The notes below the pieces were generated by a model. That model was not told the origin of the DNA and did no database searches. It was given only the letters and a program-made list of their open reading frames with translations. A stretch of 18,125 nucleotides of DNA, taken from CAYGHG01 sp964349515. Lineage in GTDB: Bacteria > Oederibacteriota > PGYV01 > CAYGHG01. The stretch lies in NCBI GenBank assembly GCA_964349515.1, contig CAYGHG010000053.1:1-18125 (forward strand). The letters are read 5' to 3'. The position numbers were made by a program, and so were the translations under genes. Position 1 is the first letter of the stretch, and every line of letters starts with the position of its first letter. Shown here piece by piece: positions 1-7,165 of this stretch.

Positions 1-43
1 ACACTTAAGTGTACTGCAGATTATGGCCATTTACACAAATTTT

Positions 44-75
44 ATGACATACTCGTTTTATGTTAATATTATAAT
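44..75 (+). promoter_or_regulatory. possible sigma-70 promoter of the Kelch gene
   Basis: A perfect TATAAT lies at 70-75, 32 bp before the chosen start codon. The best upstream match to a -35 box is ATGACA at 44-49, but the 20-bp spacer is too long for a good promoter, so only the -10 box is well supported. The region is AT-rich, and the same TATAAT form recurs before hom and before the last gene. Confidence 0.35.
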
Positions 76-106
76 GTAAGTACAAACCATGATAGGGAGG
101 GTTTTA

Positions 107-3100
107 ATGAAGAAAATTTTAATATTAATGGCAATAGTATTTCTTGCCTCGAGTTTATTCTCAAATCCAACTTCCACTCCTACTGCCTCTATTCCTTCGC
201 AGTGCGGAATAACAGGCGCTGACTGGTATGCCGCGACACTGAATGCCGCTTTACCTTTCAGATATTTTCATAACGGGCTTGTCTATGACGCAGGCAGCGG
301 GCCGCGTATGTGGGTTGTCGGAGGCGCAGGTTCTGCTTATCCTCACAAAAATGACGTGTGGTCATCGGCGAACGGTGCGGACTGGGTGCTTGCAACAGGC
401 AACGCTGCTTTTAACGGCAGGTCGGCTTTTGGGTGTTATAACATGAACGGAAAAGTATGGATTGTAGGCGGTGAAAAGGACGGAGTGACAAAAAATGAAG
501 TATGGCACTCAACGAACATGACAGACTGGCATGCAGCTACCCTTAACGCGGCTTTTTACAACAGGAATATTTTCCTTGACCTTCAATATAATGACGGGTC
601 AGGGGAAAAGATGTGGATGATTGCGGGTTCAAACCAGTCAAACGGATGGGTGGCGCTGAATCATGTATGGAGTTCCTCCAATGGCACTGACTGGGTTATG
701 ACTACGGGTAATGCGGCGTTTACTCCGCGGATACTTCCGGGCGGAACAGTATATGACGGGAAAATGTGGGTCATAGGCGGATTAAAACAGGATTTAACTG
801 CGCTTAATGATGTCTGGTGGTCTGTGAATGGAAGCGACTGGGTATGCGCGGTTTCAAACGCGCCTTTTGCTCCGAGGCTGAGCCACTCAGTCGTTGTTTA
901 TGACGGTAAGATGTGGGTGATAGGAGGAGAAACATACGCACAGGGGGTCACATATACTGATGTCTGGTACACTACTGACGGTGTAAACTGGACAAAGGCC
1001 GCTGATAATACAACAATGGGGCACAGGCGTGAGTCGCTTGCGCTCGTATATGACTCAAGGCTTTTTATGATAGGCGGTACTGACGGCAAAGCGGTGTATT
1101 ATACCTGTGGAGCTTATGCGCCTACCCCAACGCCTACTCCTGCATGCTCTACCGGTATAGCGGGGTATGACTGGGCGCTGGTGACAGGGAATGCCGCATA
1201 TGGAGAGAACTCGCTGATGGCAGTTGCGGCTTACGATGGTGCGTTGTGGTCAATGTTTGGCTCAGGCGCGGGCGGCATACACAGAAATGACGTATGGAAA
1301 TCATATAACGGGGCTGACTGGCAGAGGGTTACGGAAAATGCGGGCGGAATATGCGCCAGAAGCTCATCAAAGGCTGTTGCTTATGATAATAAACTTTTCA
1401 TAATCGCGGGAGACTGCTCCGGAACCACGAAAAATGACGTGTGGTGGAGCGTGAACGGCGCTGAGTGGAACCTCGCTACAGGAAACGCTGCTTTTTCTGT
1501 ACGGTGCTCGCACTCTGTTGTTGTGTATCAGGGAAAGATGTGGCTTTCGGGGGGTATTCCAAACTCGTCAAACTATCCGAGATTAAATGACGTATGGTAT
1601 TCAACGGACGGCGCAACATGGACAGCGGCAACTACGGATGCGGCTTTCCCCAAACGCGGCGGTCATAAAATGCTGGTGCACAATGACGGAAACGGCGAGG
1701 CGCTTTACATAATCGGCGGACATGACGGGCTGAATCCATCCTATAACTTCCTGTCTGATGTCTGGAAATCAACTGACGGCGCTAACTGGACACAACTGAC
1801 ATCATCCGCGCCTTTTGGAGGGCGGGAGTTTGTAAATGCACAGTCAATAGACGGAAAAATAGTGGTGGCAGGAGGCATGACTTCCGGCGGATATGTAAAA
1901 GACGCGTGGGTGTCAACTGACGGCATTACCTGGACAAAAACAAGTAATGACATAGGAAGCCCATATATGGGAAGGGCAGAGGCTGTAGTGCTGGGCAATG
2001 AATTGTATATAGTGGGCGGAGGAAGCAATAACGATGTGGTAAAGACCGGCTGTACCCTTATTGCTTCTACACCGATTCCAACACAAACACCCACACCCGG
2101 GGTGAATTGTATTGGCGGAGTGTTTGGCGCTGACTGGAGTGCGCCAACCAGAAATGCGGCTTTTGGCGGCAGATCATTCGCAGTATCATTTGTTTATGAC
2201 GGAGCAATGTGGATGACCGGGGGTTCCAACGGATTTACCCACTACAGAGATGTGTGGAAGTCATACAATGGGGCAGATTGGACAATTATTACTTCGTCTA
2301 CGGCTCCTCTTGCAAGGGCGGGCGCTGCCGGGTTGGTCTATAATAATAAAATGTATCTTACAGCAGGAAGCTGTGACGGTCCTTCTGCAAATGATGTATG
2401 GCAATCTACAAACGGCGCCGATTGGTCTCTTACTACCGGCAATGCAGCTTTTGCGAAGAGAAATCAGCACGCTATGGCGGTTTTCCAGGGCAAAATGTGG
2501 ATAATAGGAGGCATACCTGACGGAGGCTCATATCCAAGAATGAATGATGTTTGGTATTCAACTAACGGAGCTGACTGGATACTTGCAAATTCCAATGCGC
2601 AGTTTTCAAAGCGCGGAGGACACAAGGTAGTGGTACATAATGACGGCTCGGGAGAAAAAATGTATCTCATAGGCGGGCACGATGGATTGAGCATACCCGA
2701 TAATTTCTTGAATGATGTATGGGTATCTTCTGACGGCGCAAATTGGACACAAATCACCGCTTCTGCGCCGTTTTCAGGACGATATGGCTTATCTGCTGTT
2801 TCGGCTGACGGAAAAATAATAATCGCGGTCGGAGGAACCAATGCAGGCAATGCCAGGGATGTATGGTCATCTCCTGACGGCATAAACTGGACGCTGCTAA
2901 ATTCTAACTTTGGTTTTGAGTACGGTATCACTTCTGTAGATGCGTTTTATAACGGCGAGTTCTATATAATAGGAGGCGGCTATAAAAAAGAAGTCTGGAA
3001 AACAGGATGTTCTGTTATCCCGCCTACCGCTACAAGTACGGTTACTCTTACAAGAACAATAGCTCCTACTTCCACCATAACGCCCACAAGAACAATAACA

Positions 3101-3463
3101 GCGACAATTACAATAACACCCACACCGGCTCCTACGGATGCTCCAACTGCCGAGCCTACGCCTGCCGTGACTGTTGTTGATAATGACACCTCGGTTTATC
3201 CGAGTGTCGGAAAAGACAGCGTAAAGATAGTTTTTAACACAAACAAAAAAGCGGACATAAAGATTTATGTTTACGCCATCGACGGCAAGCTGGTGGATAC
3301 TGTTGACTACACCACAGGCTGGACGCCTAATGACAAGCTCTATCAGATAAGGCTGGACACGTCCGGATACAAGCCCGGGACATATTTCTATACCATACAG
3401 GGCAGGGATGATACAGGAAAGATAATTAATTTTAAATCCAAGAAATTTATTATAAAAAAATAA
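107..3463 (+). CDS. secreted Kelch-like triple beta-propeller protein with C-terminal sorting-type domain
   Basis: A 1118-residue exported protein. The start at 107 is preferred over the in-frame ATG at 89: AGGGAGG at 94-100 sits 6 nt before it and a clean signal peptide follows (MKKILILMAIVFLASSLFS, then NPT). The body is three modules of about 300 residues, each with six Kelch-like repeats marked by MWVIGG-type strands and NDVW.S.DGxxW segments. Modules span roughly residues 33-334, 347-649 and 668-968. Each begins and ends with a Cys (33/334, 347/649, 668/968), which could close each propeller by a disulfide. Thr/Pro linkers separate the modules, the last being about 65 residues. The final 80 residues resemble Por-secretion or FlgD-type Ig-like tails (IDGKLV, GTYFYTI, KFIIKK). 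The PorV-like gene starts 6 bp downstream. Binding target unknown; an adhesive or carbohydrate-binding surface role is inference. Confidence 0.85.
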   Translation: MKKILILMAIVFLASSLFSNPTSTPTASIPSQCGITGADWYAATLNAALPFRYFHNGLVYDAGSGPRMWVVGGAGSAYPHKNDVWSSANGADWVLATGNAAFNGRSAFGCYNMNGKVWIVGGEKDGVTKNEVWHSTNMTDWHAATLNAAFYNRNIFLDLQYNDGSGEKMWMIAGSNQSNGWVALNHVWSSSNGTDWVMTTGNAAFTPRILPGGTVYDGKMWVIGGLKQDLTALNDVWWSVNGSDWVCAVSNAPFAPRLSHSVVVYDGKMWVIGGETYAQGVTYTDVWYTTDGVNWTKAADNTTMGHRRESLALVYDSRLFMIGGTDGKAVYYTCGAYAPTPTPTPACSTGIAGYDWALVTGNAAYGENSLMAVAAYDGALWSMFGSGAGGIHRNDVWKSYNGADWQRVTENAGGICARSSSKAVAYDNKLFIIAGDCSGTTKNDVWWSVNGAEWNLATGNAAFSVRCSHSVVVYQGKMWLSGGIPNSSNYPRLNDVWYSTDGATWTAATTDAAFPKRGGHKMLVHNDGNGEALYIIGGHDGLNPSYNFLSDVWKSTDGANWTQLTSSAPFGGREFVNAQSIDGKIVVAGGMTSGGYVKDAWVSTDGITWTKTSNDIGSPYMGRAEAVVLGNELYIVGGGSNNDVVKTGCTLIASTPIPTQTPTPGVNCIGGVFGADWSAPTRNAAFGGRSFAVSFVYDGAMWMTGGSNGFTHYRDVWKSYNGADWTIITSSTAPLARAGAAGLVYNNKMYLTAGSCDGPSANDVWQSTNGADWSLTTGNAAFAKRNQHAMAVFQGKMWIIGGIPDGGSYPRMNDVWYSTNGADWILANSNAQFSKRGGHKVVVHNDGSGEKMYLIGGHDGLSIPDNFLNDVWVSSDGANWTQITASAPFSGRYGLSAVSADGKIIIAVGGTNAGNARDVWSSPDGINWTLLNSNFGFEYGITSVDAFYNGEFYIIGGGYKKEVWKTGCSVIPPTATSTVTLTRTIAPTSTITPTRTITATITITPTPAPTDAPTAEPTPAVTVVDNDTSVYPSVGKDSVKIVFNTNKKADIKIYVYAIDGKLVDTVDYTTGWTPNDKLYQIRLDTSGYKPGTYFYTIQGRDDTGKIINFKSKKFIIKK

Positions 3464-3469
3464 AACTAT

Positions 3470-4402
3470 ATGACCAGAGCCGCCGCTGTTTTACTCTTTA
3501 TATTACTGTCTTGTCCGGCCTATTGTGACATTGATTTCAGGGAGGCCAACATAGAGGCTGTTGCCCGCGGGCAGGCGCTGGCAGGGGCTTTCAGCGCTTC
3601 TGTGGACGACGCTTCGGCGCTTTATGTCAATCCCGCCGGGCTTTCCATGGTGCGAAGGCCCGAGGGCGTCATATCTTTTACCAAGTGGTTTGCCGACACA
3701 TCCATCCAGTATCTTCAGGCTGCACTGCCGGTCTCGTCAAACAGCTCCGCTTCTTTTGGGGTTACCTATAACAATATGGGGGAGCTTGAATATATTGACG
3801 AAAACGGCTTTATTACAGGCGATGTAATAAGGCCCAACGCAGTGACGCTCTCCGGCGGTTACGGCGCGGGGGTATTTGACCTCTACTCGGAAGAGCCGCG
3901 CAGGCTGGACATGACGCTCAGCATCGGGGCGGGTTTAAAAGTTATGTTCAGGCACGATGGGTTTGAAAATGATGCCGCGCTGATGCTGGATGCCGGCGCT
4001 GTTTTCAGGTTTAGAAACGGTATCAGGGCGGCTTTTGCCGTCCAAAACCTCGGAATTATAAGCCCCGCCACACCCCCTGTCACAATCAAGGCGGCAGGCT
4101 CCTACGTCATACAGCCTGATGTCCTCAATAAACTTAACCTGTCGGCAGAGGCAAGATACTGCATAGACAATACAGTGACTCTCGCCGCAGGGGCAGAGCT
4201 CTCAGTGGCAGGCAATTTCTTTTTGCGCGCGGGTTATATGTGGAAGCCCGGGGTTGTAACAGAGGAGGGCATGCTGACAGGCCTAAACGGGGGATTTGGC
4301 ATTAATTTCATACCAATCAAGATTGATTACACAGTCACCACAAACGGAGGCCTTGGCATAAATCATATGTTTGGGCTGGCGTATGTGCTCGAGAATAGGT
4401 AA
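3470..4402 (+). CDS. PorV/UPF0164 (FadL-superfamily-like) outer-membrane beta-barrel protein
   Basis: A 310-residue protein with an N-terminal signal peptide (hydrophobic stretch about residues 4-16, cleavage near AYC/D). The mature start carries the family signature: a glycine/alanine stretch (GQALAGAFSAS), then DDASALYVNPAGLSMV at about residues 46-61. The rest is alternating amphipathic strands and turns ending in a strand with terminal aromatics, as in outer-membrane barrels. Families with this NPAGL signature include PorV/PorQ of the type IX secretion system and UPF0164. It starts 6 bp after the Kelch stop codon with no convincing Shine-Dalgarno site, so translation is probably coupled. 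The pairing suggests it helps export or anchor the Kelch protein, which is inference. A general FadL-like transporter is the alternative. Confidence 0.75.
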   Translation: MTRAAAVLLFILLSCPAYCDIDFREANIEAVARGQALAGAFSASVDDASALYVNPAGLSMVRRPEGVISFTKWFADTSIQYLQAALPVSSNSSASFGVTYNNMGELEYIDENGFITGDVIRPNAVTLSGGYGAGVFDLYSEEPRRLDMTLSIGAGLKVMFRHDGFENDAALMLDAGAVFRFRNGIRAAFAVQNLGIISPATPPVTIKAAGSYVIQPDVLNKLNLSAEARYCIDNTVTLAAGAELSVAGNFFLRAGYMWKPGVVTEEGMLTGLNGGFGINFIPIKIDYTVTTNGGLGINHMFGLAYVLENR

Positions 4403-4443
4403 GACAAGGTTAGAAGACAAAAGACAGAAGACAGAAGTTAAGG
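4403..4443 (+). repeat. heptamer tandem repeat directly after the PorV-like stop codon
   Basis: GACAAGG follows the TAA stop (4400-4402) without a gap. Then come GACAAAA (4416-4422), GACAGAA (4423-4429), GACAGAA (4430-4436) and GTTAAGG (4437-4443), an exact 7-bp period. The same GACAAAA/GACAGAA heptamers return after the DUF362 gene at 14201. Here the tract also forms the left arm of an inverted repeat. Confidence 0.7.
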
Positions 4444-4503
4444 ATGTAAAACTGCTTGATGCACCGGCTGTTTTACTTTTGTCTCCTGTCTTTTGTCTTT
4501 TTT
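4412..4503 (+). terminator. long-stem intrinsic terminator built from heptamer repeats
   Basis: Bases 4412-4438 pair with 4475-4501 over 27 positions with one mismatch (4428/4485), two or three G-T pairs and the rest Watson-Crick. The 36-nt loop contains a smaller GTAAAAC/GTTTTAC pairing (4446-4452 with 4470-4476) that shares base 4476 with the outer stem. The right arm ends in six T (4498-4503). It lies between the PorV-like stop and the hom promoter, where an operon end is expected. The stem is AT-rich, so its strength as a terminator is uncertain. Confidence 0.6.
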
Positions 4504-4525
4504 AACTTGTTTGTTATTCCTGCTA

Positions 4526-4554
4526 TTGACATTTACCACCTGCAATAATATAAT
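4526..4554 (+). promoter_or_regulatory. sigma-70 promoter of the hom-thrC operon
   Basis: TTGACA at 4526-4531 and TATAAT at 4549-4554, separated by exactly 17 bp, both boxes matching consensus. Transcription would begin near 4561, giving a leader of about 105 nt before hom. It follows the terminator-like inverted repeat directly. Confidence 0.75.
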
Positions 4555-4596
4555 CATACAAATGTTTAAAAATGCCATATTTTTTTAATGTTTTGC

Positions 4597-4616
4597 GGGA
4601 AAGGTACGCCTTTTCC
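4597..4616 (+). promoter_or_regulatory. hairpin in the hom leader
   Basis: GGGAAAGG (4597-4604) pairs with CCTTTTCC (4609-4616) around a TACG loop: eight base pairs, one a G-T pair. The T run in ATATTTTTG comes about 8 nt after the stem, too far for a standard terminator. No leader peptide rich in Thr or Ile codons and no recognised riboswitch is apparent. It may be an attenuator or an mRNA-stability element. Confidence 0.3.
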
Positions 4617-4666
4617 ATGGTAATATTTTTGTATCCTAAAATACAGTTTACAAAAGGGAGATTTTA

Positions 4667-5962
4667 ATGGCACGCGCTTGTGTAAAGGCAGGGCTGATAG
4701 GCTTCGGAACTATCGGCGCCGGTGTTGTGAAACTTTTCAAAAACTCATCTGAACGTATATCGCGTAAATCAGGGGTAAAGGTGGAGCTGGTAAAAATATG
4801 TGATCTTGACATAAAGCGCGACAGGGGCGTTAAGGTTGAAAAATCAATGCTCACAACCGATGTGAATGAGATAATAAATAACCCTGAGATAGACATAGTC
4901 ATAGAGCTGATGGGCGGGTACAAGCCTGCCTGTGATTTTGTGTTAAAGGCCATAAATAACGGCAAAAGCGTGGTAACCGCAAACAAGGCCATGATTTCAA
5001 AATACTGGGACGAGCTTTACGCTGCCTGCGCAAAAAACAGCGTGGAAATAATGGCAGAGGCCTCGGTGGGCGGCGGCATACCCATACTGCGCGGGCTTGA
5101 CAAAGGGCTTGCGGCAAACAGGATAGAAAAAGTCATAGGCATATTGAACGGCACATGCAACTACATACTGACAAAAATGTCTCAGGAAAAACTCTCGTTT
5201 GAGCAGGCGCTCAAACAGGCGCAGGAACTCGGATTTGCAGAGGCTGACCCGACGCTTGATATTGAAGGATTTGACACACAGCACAAGCTTATTATACTTT
5301 CAAAGATGTCTTTCGGCGGAAAGCTTTCCGCAAATGACGTACACGTGGAAGGCATTTCAAAAGTAAAAGACATGGACATACAGAATGCCGACGAGCTGGG
5401 CTATGTAATGAAACTGCTTGCGATAGGCGAGCGCGTTGAAGGCGGCGTGAACGCGAGGGTGCATCCGGCGCTTGTTGAAAAGAGCAGGCTGCTCGCATCG
5501 GTAAACAACGAGTACAATGCCATATACGTAAAAGGCGACGCGGTCGGAGAGACGATGTTTTACGGCAAGGGCGCGGGCGAGATGCCTACCGCCTCGGCTG
5601 TAATGTCCGATGTCATATACCTCGCCAAAAACATAGCAAATAACGTAAAGCCTGTTTTTGCGGCGCCTGCGAAAAAGAAAAAGGCCGCAAAGATAGTAAA
5701 AATGGATGAAATCAAATCAAAGTTTTATCTGCGTTTTAACGTCCGTGACAGCGCAGGCACGCTCGCGAAAATAGCCGGCATACTCGGGGCCAATGACATA
5801 AGCATAGAGTCCGTGCTTCAAAAAGCCCGCCACACACACGAAAAGGTGCCTGTAGTGATAATGACCTACGAGGCAAAAGAGGCGAATATGAGAAAGGCGC
5901 TGAAAAAAATAGACGCGCTGCCGGTGGTGAAGGAAAAGACGGTTGTGTATAGGGTGGTTTGA
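4667..5962 (+). CDS. hom: homoserine dehydrogenase with C-terminal ACT domain
   Basis: Reduces L-aspartate 4-semialdehyde to L-homoserine with NAD(P)H in the cytoplasm, the branch point to threonine and methionine. 431 residues, usual for the stand-alone single-ACT form. The N-terminal Rossmann motif GFGTIGAGVV is at about residues 9-18, followed by TANKA (conserved Lys), the substrate-site stretch GGGIPILRGL, NGTCNYIL, and the catalytic-domain signature E-A-D-P then DIEGFDTQHK. An Ala/Lys-rich linker (about residues 333-350) leads to an ACT domain at about 352-431, which in this family can sense threonine. ATG 4667 has AGGGAG at 4655-4660, 6 nt away. It is the first gene after a consensus promoter. 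Its TGA stop is in register with the repeat tract that follows. Confidence 0.95.
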   Translation: MARACVKAGLIGFGTIGAGVVKLFKNSSERISRKSGVKVELVKICDLDIKRDRGVKVEKSMLTTDVNEIINNPEIDIVIELMGGYKPACDFVLKAINNGKSVVTANKAMISKYWDELYAACAKNSVEIMAEASVGGGIPILRGLDKGLAANRIEKVIGILNGTCNYILTKMSQEKLSFEQALKQAQELGFAEADPTLDIEGFDTQHKLIILSKMSFGGKLSANDVHVEGISKVKDMDIQNADELGYVMKLLAIGERVEGGVNARVHPALVEKSRLLASVNNEYNAIYVKGDAVGETMFYGKGAGEMPTASAVMSDVIYLAKNIANNVKPVFAAPAKKKKAAKIVKMDEIKSKFYLRFNVRDSAGTLAKIAGILGANDISIESVLQKARHTHEKVPVVIMTYEAKEANMRKALKKIDALPVVKEKTVVYRVV

Positions 5963-6081
5963 AGACAGATGAAGACTGATAAGACAGATGAAGACGGATG
6001 AGACAGATAAGGACAGATAAGGACAGATAAGGACGGATGAAGACGGATAAGACAGATACGGACAGAAAAGACAGATAAGGA
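5960..6081 (+). repeat. GACAGATAAG-type tandem repeat between hom and thrC
   Basis: Twelve units of 9 or 10 bp, with GAC starting at 5964, 5974, 5983, 5993, 6002, 6012, 6022, 6032, 6042, 6051, 6061 and 6070. Variants are GACAGATAAG, GACGGATGAA and GACAGATACG. The hom stop TGA (5960-5962) is in register with the unit ending in TGA. The last unit runs into AAGGAG (6077-6082), the thrC ribosome-binding site. The sense strand is purine-rich and no hairpin is evident. Confidence 0.9.
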
Positions 6082-6087
6082 GAACTC

Positions 6088-7152
6088 ATGCAATACAAAG
6101 GATTGATAGAAAAATACAGGAAATACCTTCCCGTGTCGAAAAAGACGCCTGTGGTTTCGCTTTGTGAGGGAAATACTCCTCTGATACGGTTTAATAATAT
6201 AGAAAAGATGCTGGGATTAAAGGCTGAGATTTATGGGAAATATGAGGGATTGAACCCTACCGGTTCTTTTAAGGACCGCGGCATGACAATGGCGATTTCA
6301 AAGGCCGCTGAAAAGGGGGCAAAGGCTACAATATGCGCCTCGACAGGCAACACTTCGGCTTCTGCTGCGGCTTATTCGCGCAGGGCGGGGCTGAAAAGCT
6401 ATGTCATAATACCAAACGGCTACATAGCTCTCGGAAAACTCTCGCAGGCGATGATACACGGGGCGAAAATAATAGCGGTAGAGGGCAATTTTGATGTGGC
6501 GCTTGAGATGGTAAAAGAGGTTTGTGAAAAGCACCCTATAGAGATGGTCAACTCCCTTAACCCTTTCAGGATAGAGGGGCAGAAGACAGCGTCGTTTGAA
6601 ATCATAGATTATCTCGGAGATGCGCCTGATTACCACTTCATACCTGTGGGTAATGCCGGAAACATCACCGCTTACTGGAAAGGGTACAGGGAATACAAAG
6701 CTGCCGGGAAATCAAAAAAACTTCCCAAAATGATGGGGTTCCAGGCTGCGGGCTCCGCGCCCATAGTGCTCGGGAAACCTGTTAAAAATCCCGATACCAT
6801 AGCCACCGCGATTCGCATAGGAAATCCCGCGAGCTGGAAACAGGCGGAGGAAGCGCGCGATAAGTCGGGCGGGGTAATAGGCATGGTCACTGACAAAGAG
6901 ATTCTTGAAGCGTACCGGATATTGGCCTCCTGCGAGGGTGTGTATGTGGAGCCGGCGTCGGCGGCGTCTGTGGCCGGGCTCATCAAATATGCCAAGGCCG
7001 GTAAAATGCCGGAAAATAAAAAAGTAAAGATTACCTGCACGCTCACGGGCCACGGCTTAAAGGACCCGGACAGGGCTATAAAGAGCGTGGAGTTCAAACC
7101 CATAGTGGTCAAACCGGATTTAAAATCCATAATGAAAATAATAGAAGAGTAA
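6088..7152 (+). CDS. thrC: threonine synthase
   Basis: Pyridoxal-phosphate lyase that converts O-phospho-L-homoserine to L-threonine and phosphate in the cytoplasm. 354 residues, matching the short form of the family. Lys62 in NPTGSFKDRG is the expected PLP Schiff-base lysine. STGNTSASAAAYSRRAG supplies the phosphate- and substrate-binding loop. VGNAGNITAYWKGYREY and EPASAASVAGL are further fold-type II signatures. ATG 6088 lies 5 nt after AAGGAG (6077-6082), whose AAGG comes from the last upstream repeat unit. It forms the threonine branch with hom; the TPR gene follows after 13 bp. Its substrate must be made by a homoserine kinase, and no conventional ThrB is in the window. Confidence 0.95.
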   Translation: MQYKGLIEKYRKYLPVSKKTPVVSLCEGNTPLIRFNNIEKMLGLKAEIYGKYEGLNPTGSFKDRGMTMAISKAAEKGAKATICASTGNTSASAAAYSRRAGLKSYVIIPNGYIALGKLSQAMIHGAKIIAVEGNFDVALEMVKEVCEKHPIEMVNSLNPFRIEGQKTASFEIIDYLGDAPDYHFIPVGNAGNITAYWKGYREYKAAGKSKKLPKMMGFQAAGSAPIVLGKPVKNPDTIATAIRIGNPASWKQAEEARDKSGGVIGMVTDKEILEAYRILASCEGVYVEPASAASVAGLIKYAKAGKMPENKKVKITCTLTGHGLKDPDRAIKSVEFKPIVVKPDLKSIMKIIEE

Positions 7153-7165
7153 AGGGAGGCTTATG

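Noticed and set aside
1..12. Perfect 12-bp palindrome ACACTTAAGTGT at the window edge
   Set aside because: It could be an operator half of something further upstream, but the flank is missing and no second copy was noticed.
89..106. Upstream ATG at 89 as the start of the Kelch gene
   Set aside because: It lacks a ribosome-binding site and would place charged residues before the signal peptide; ATG 107 has AGGGAGG 6 nt upstream.
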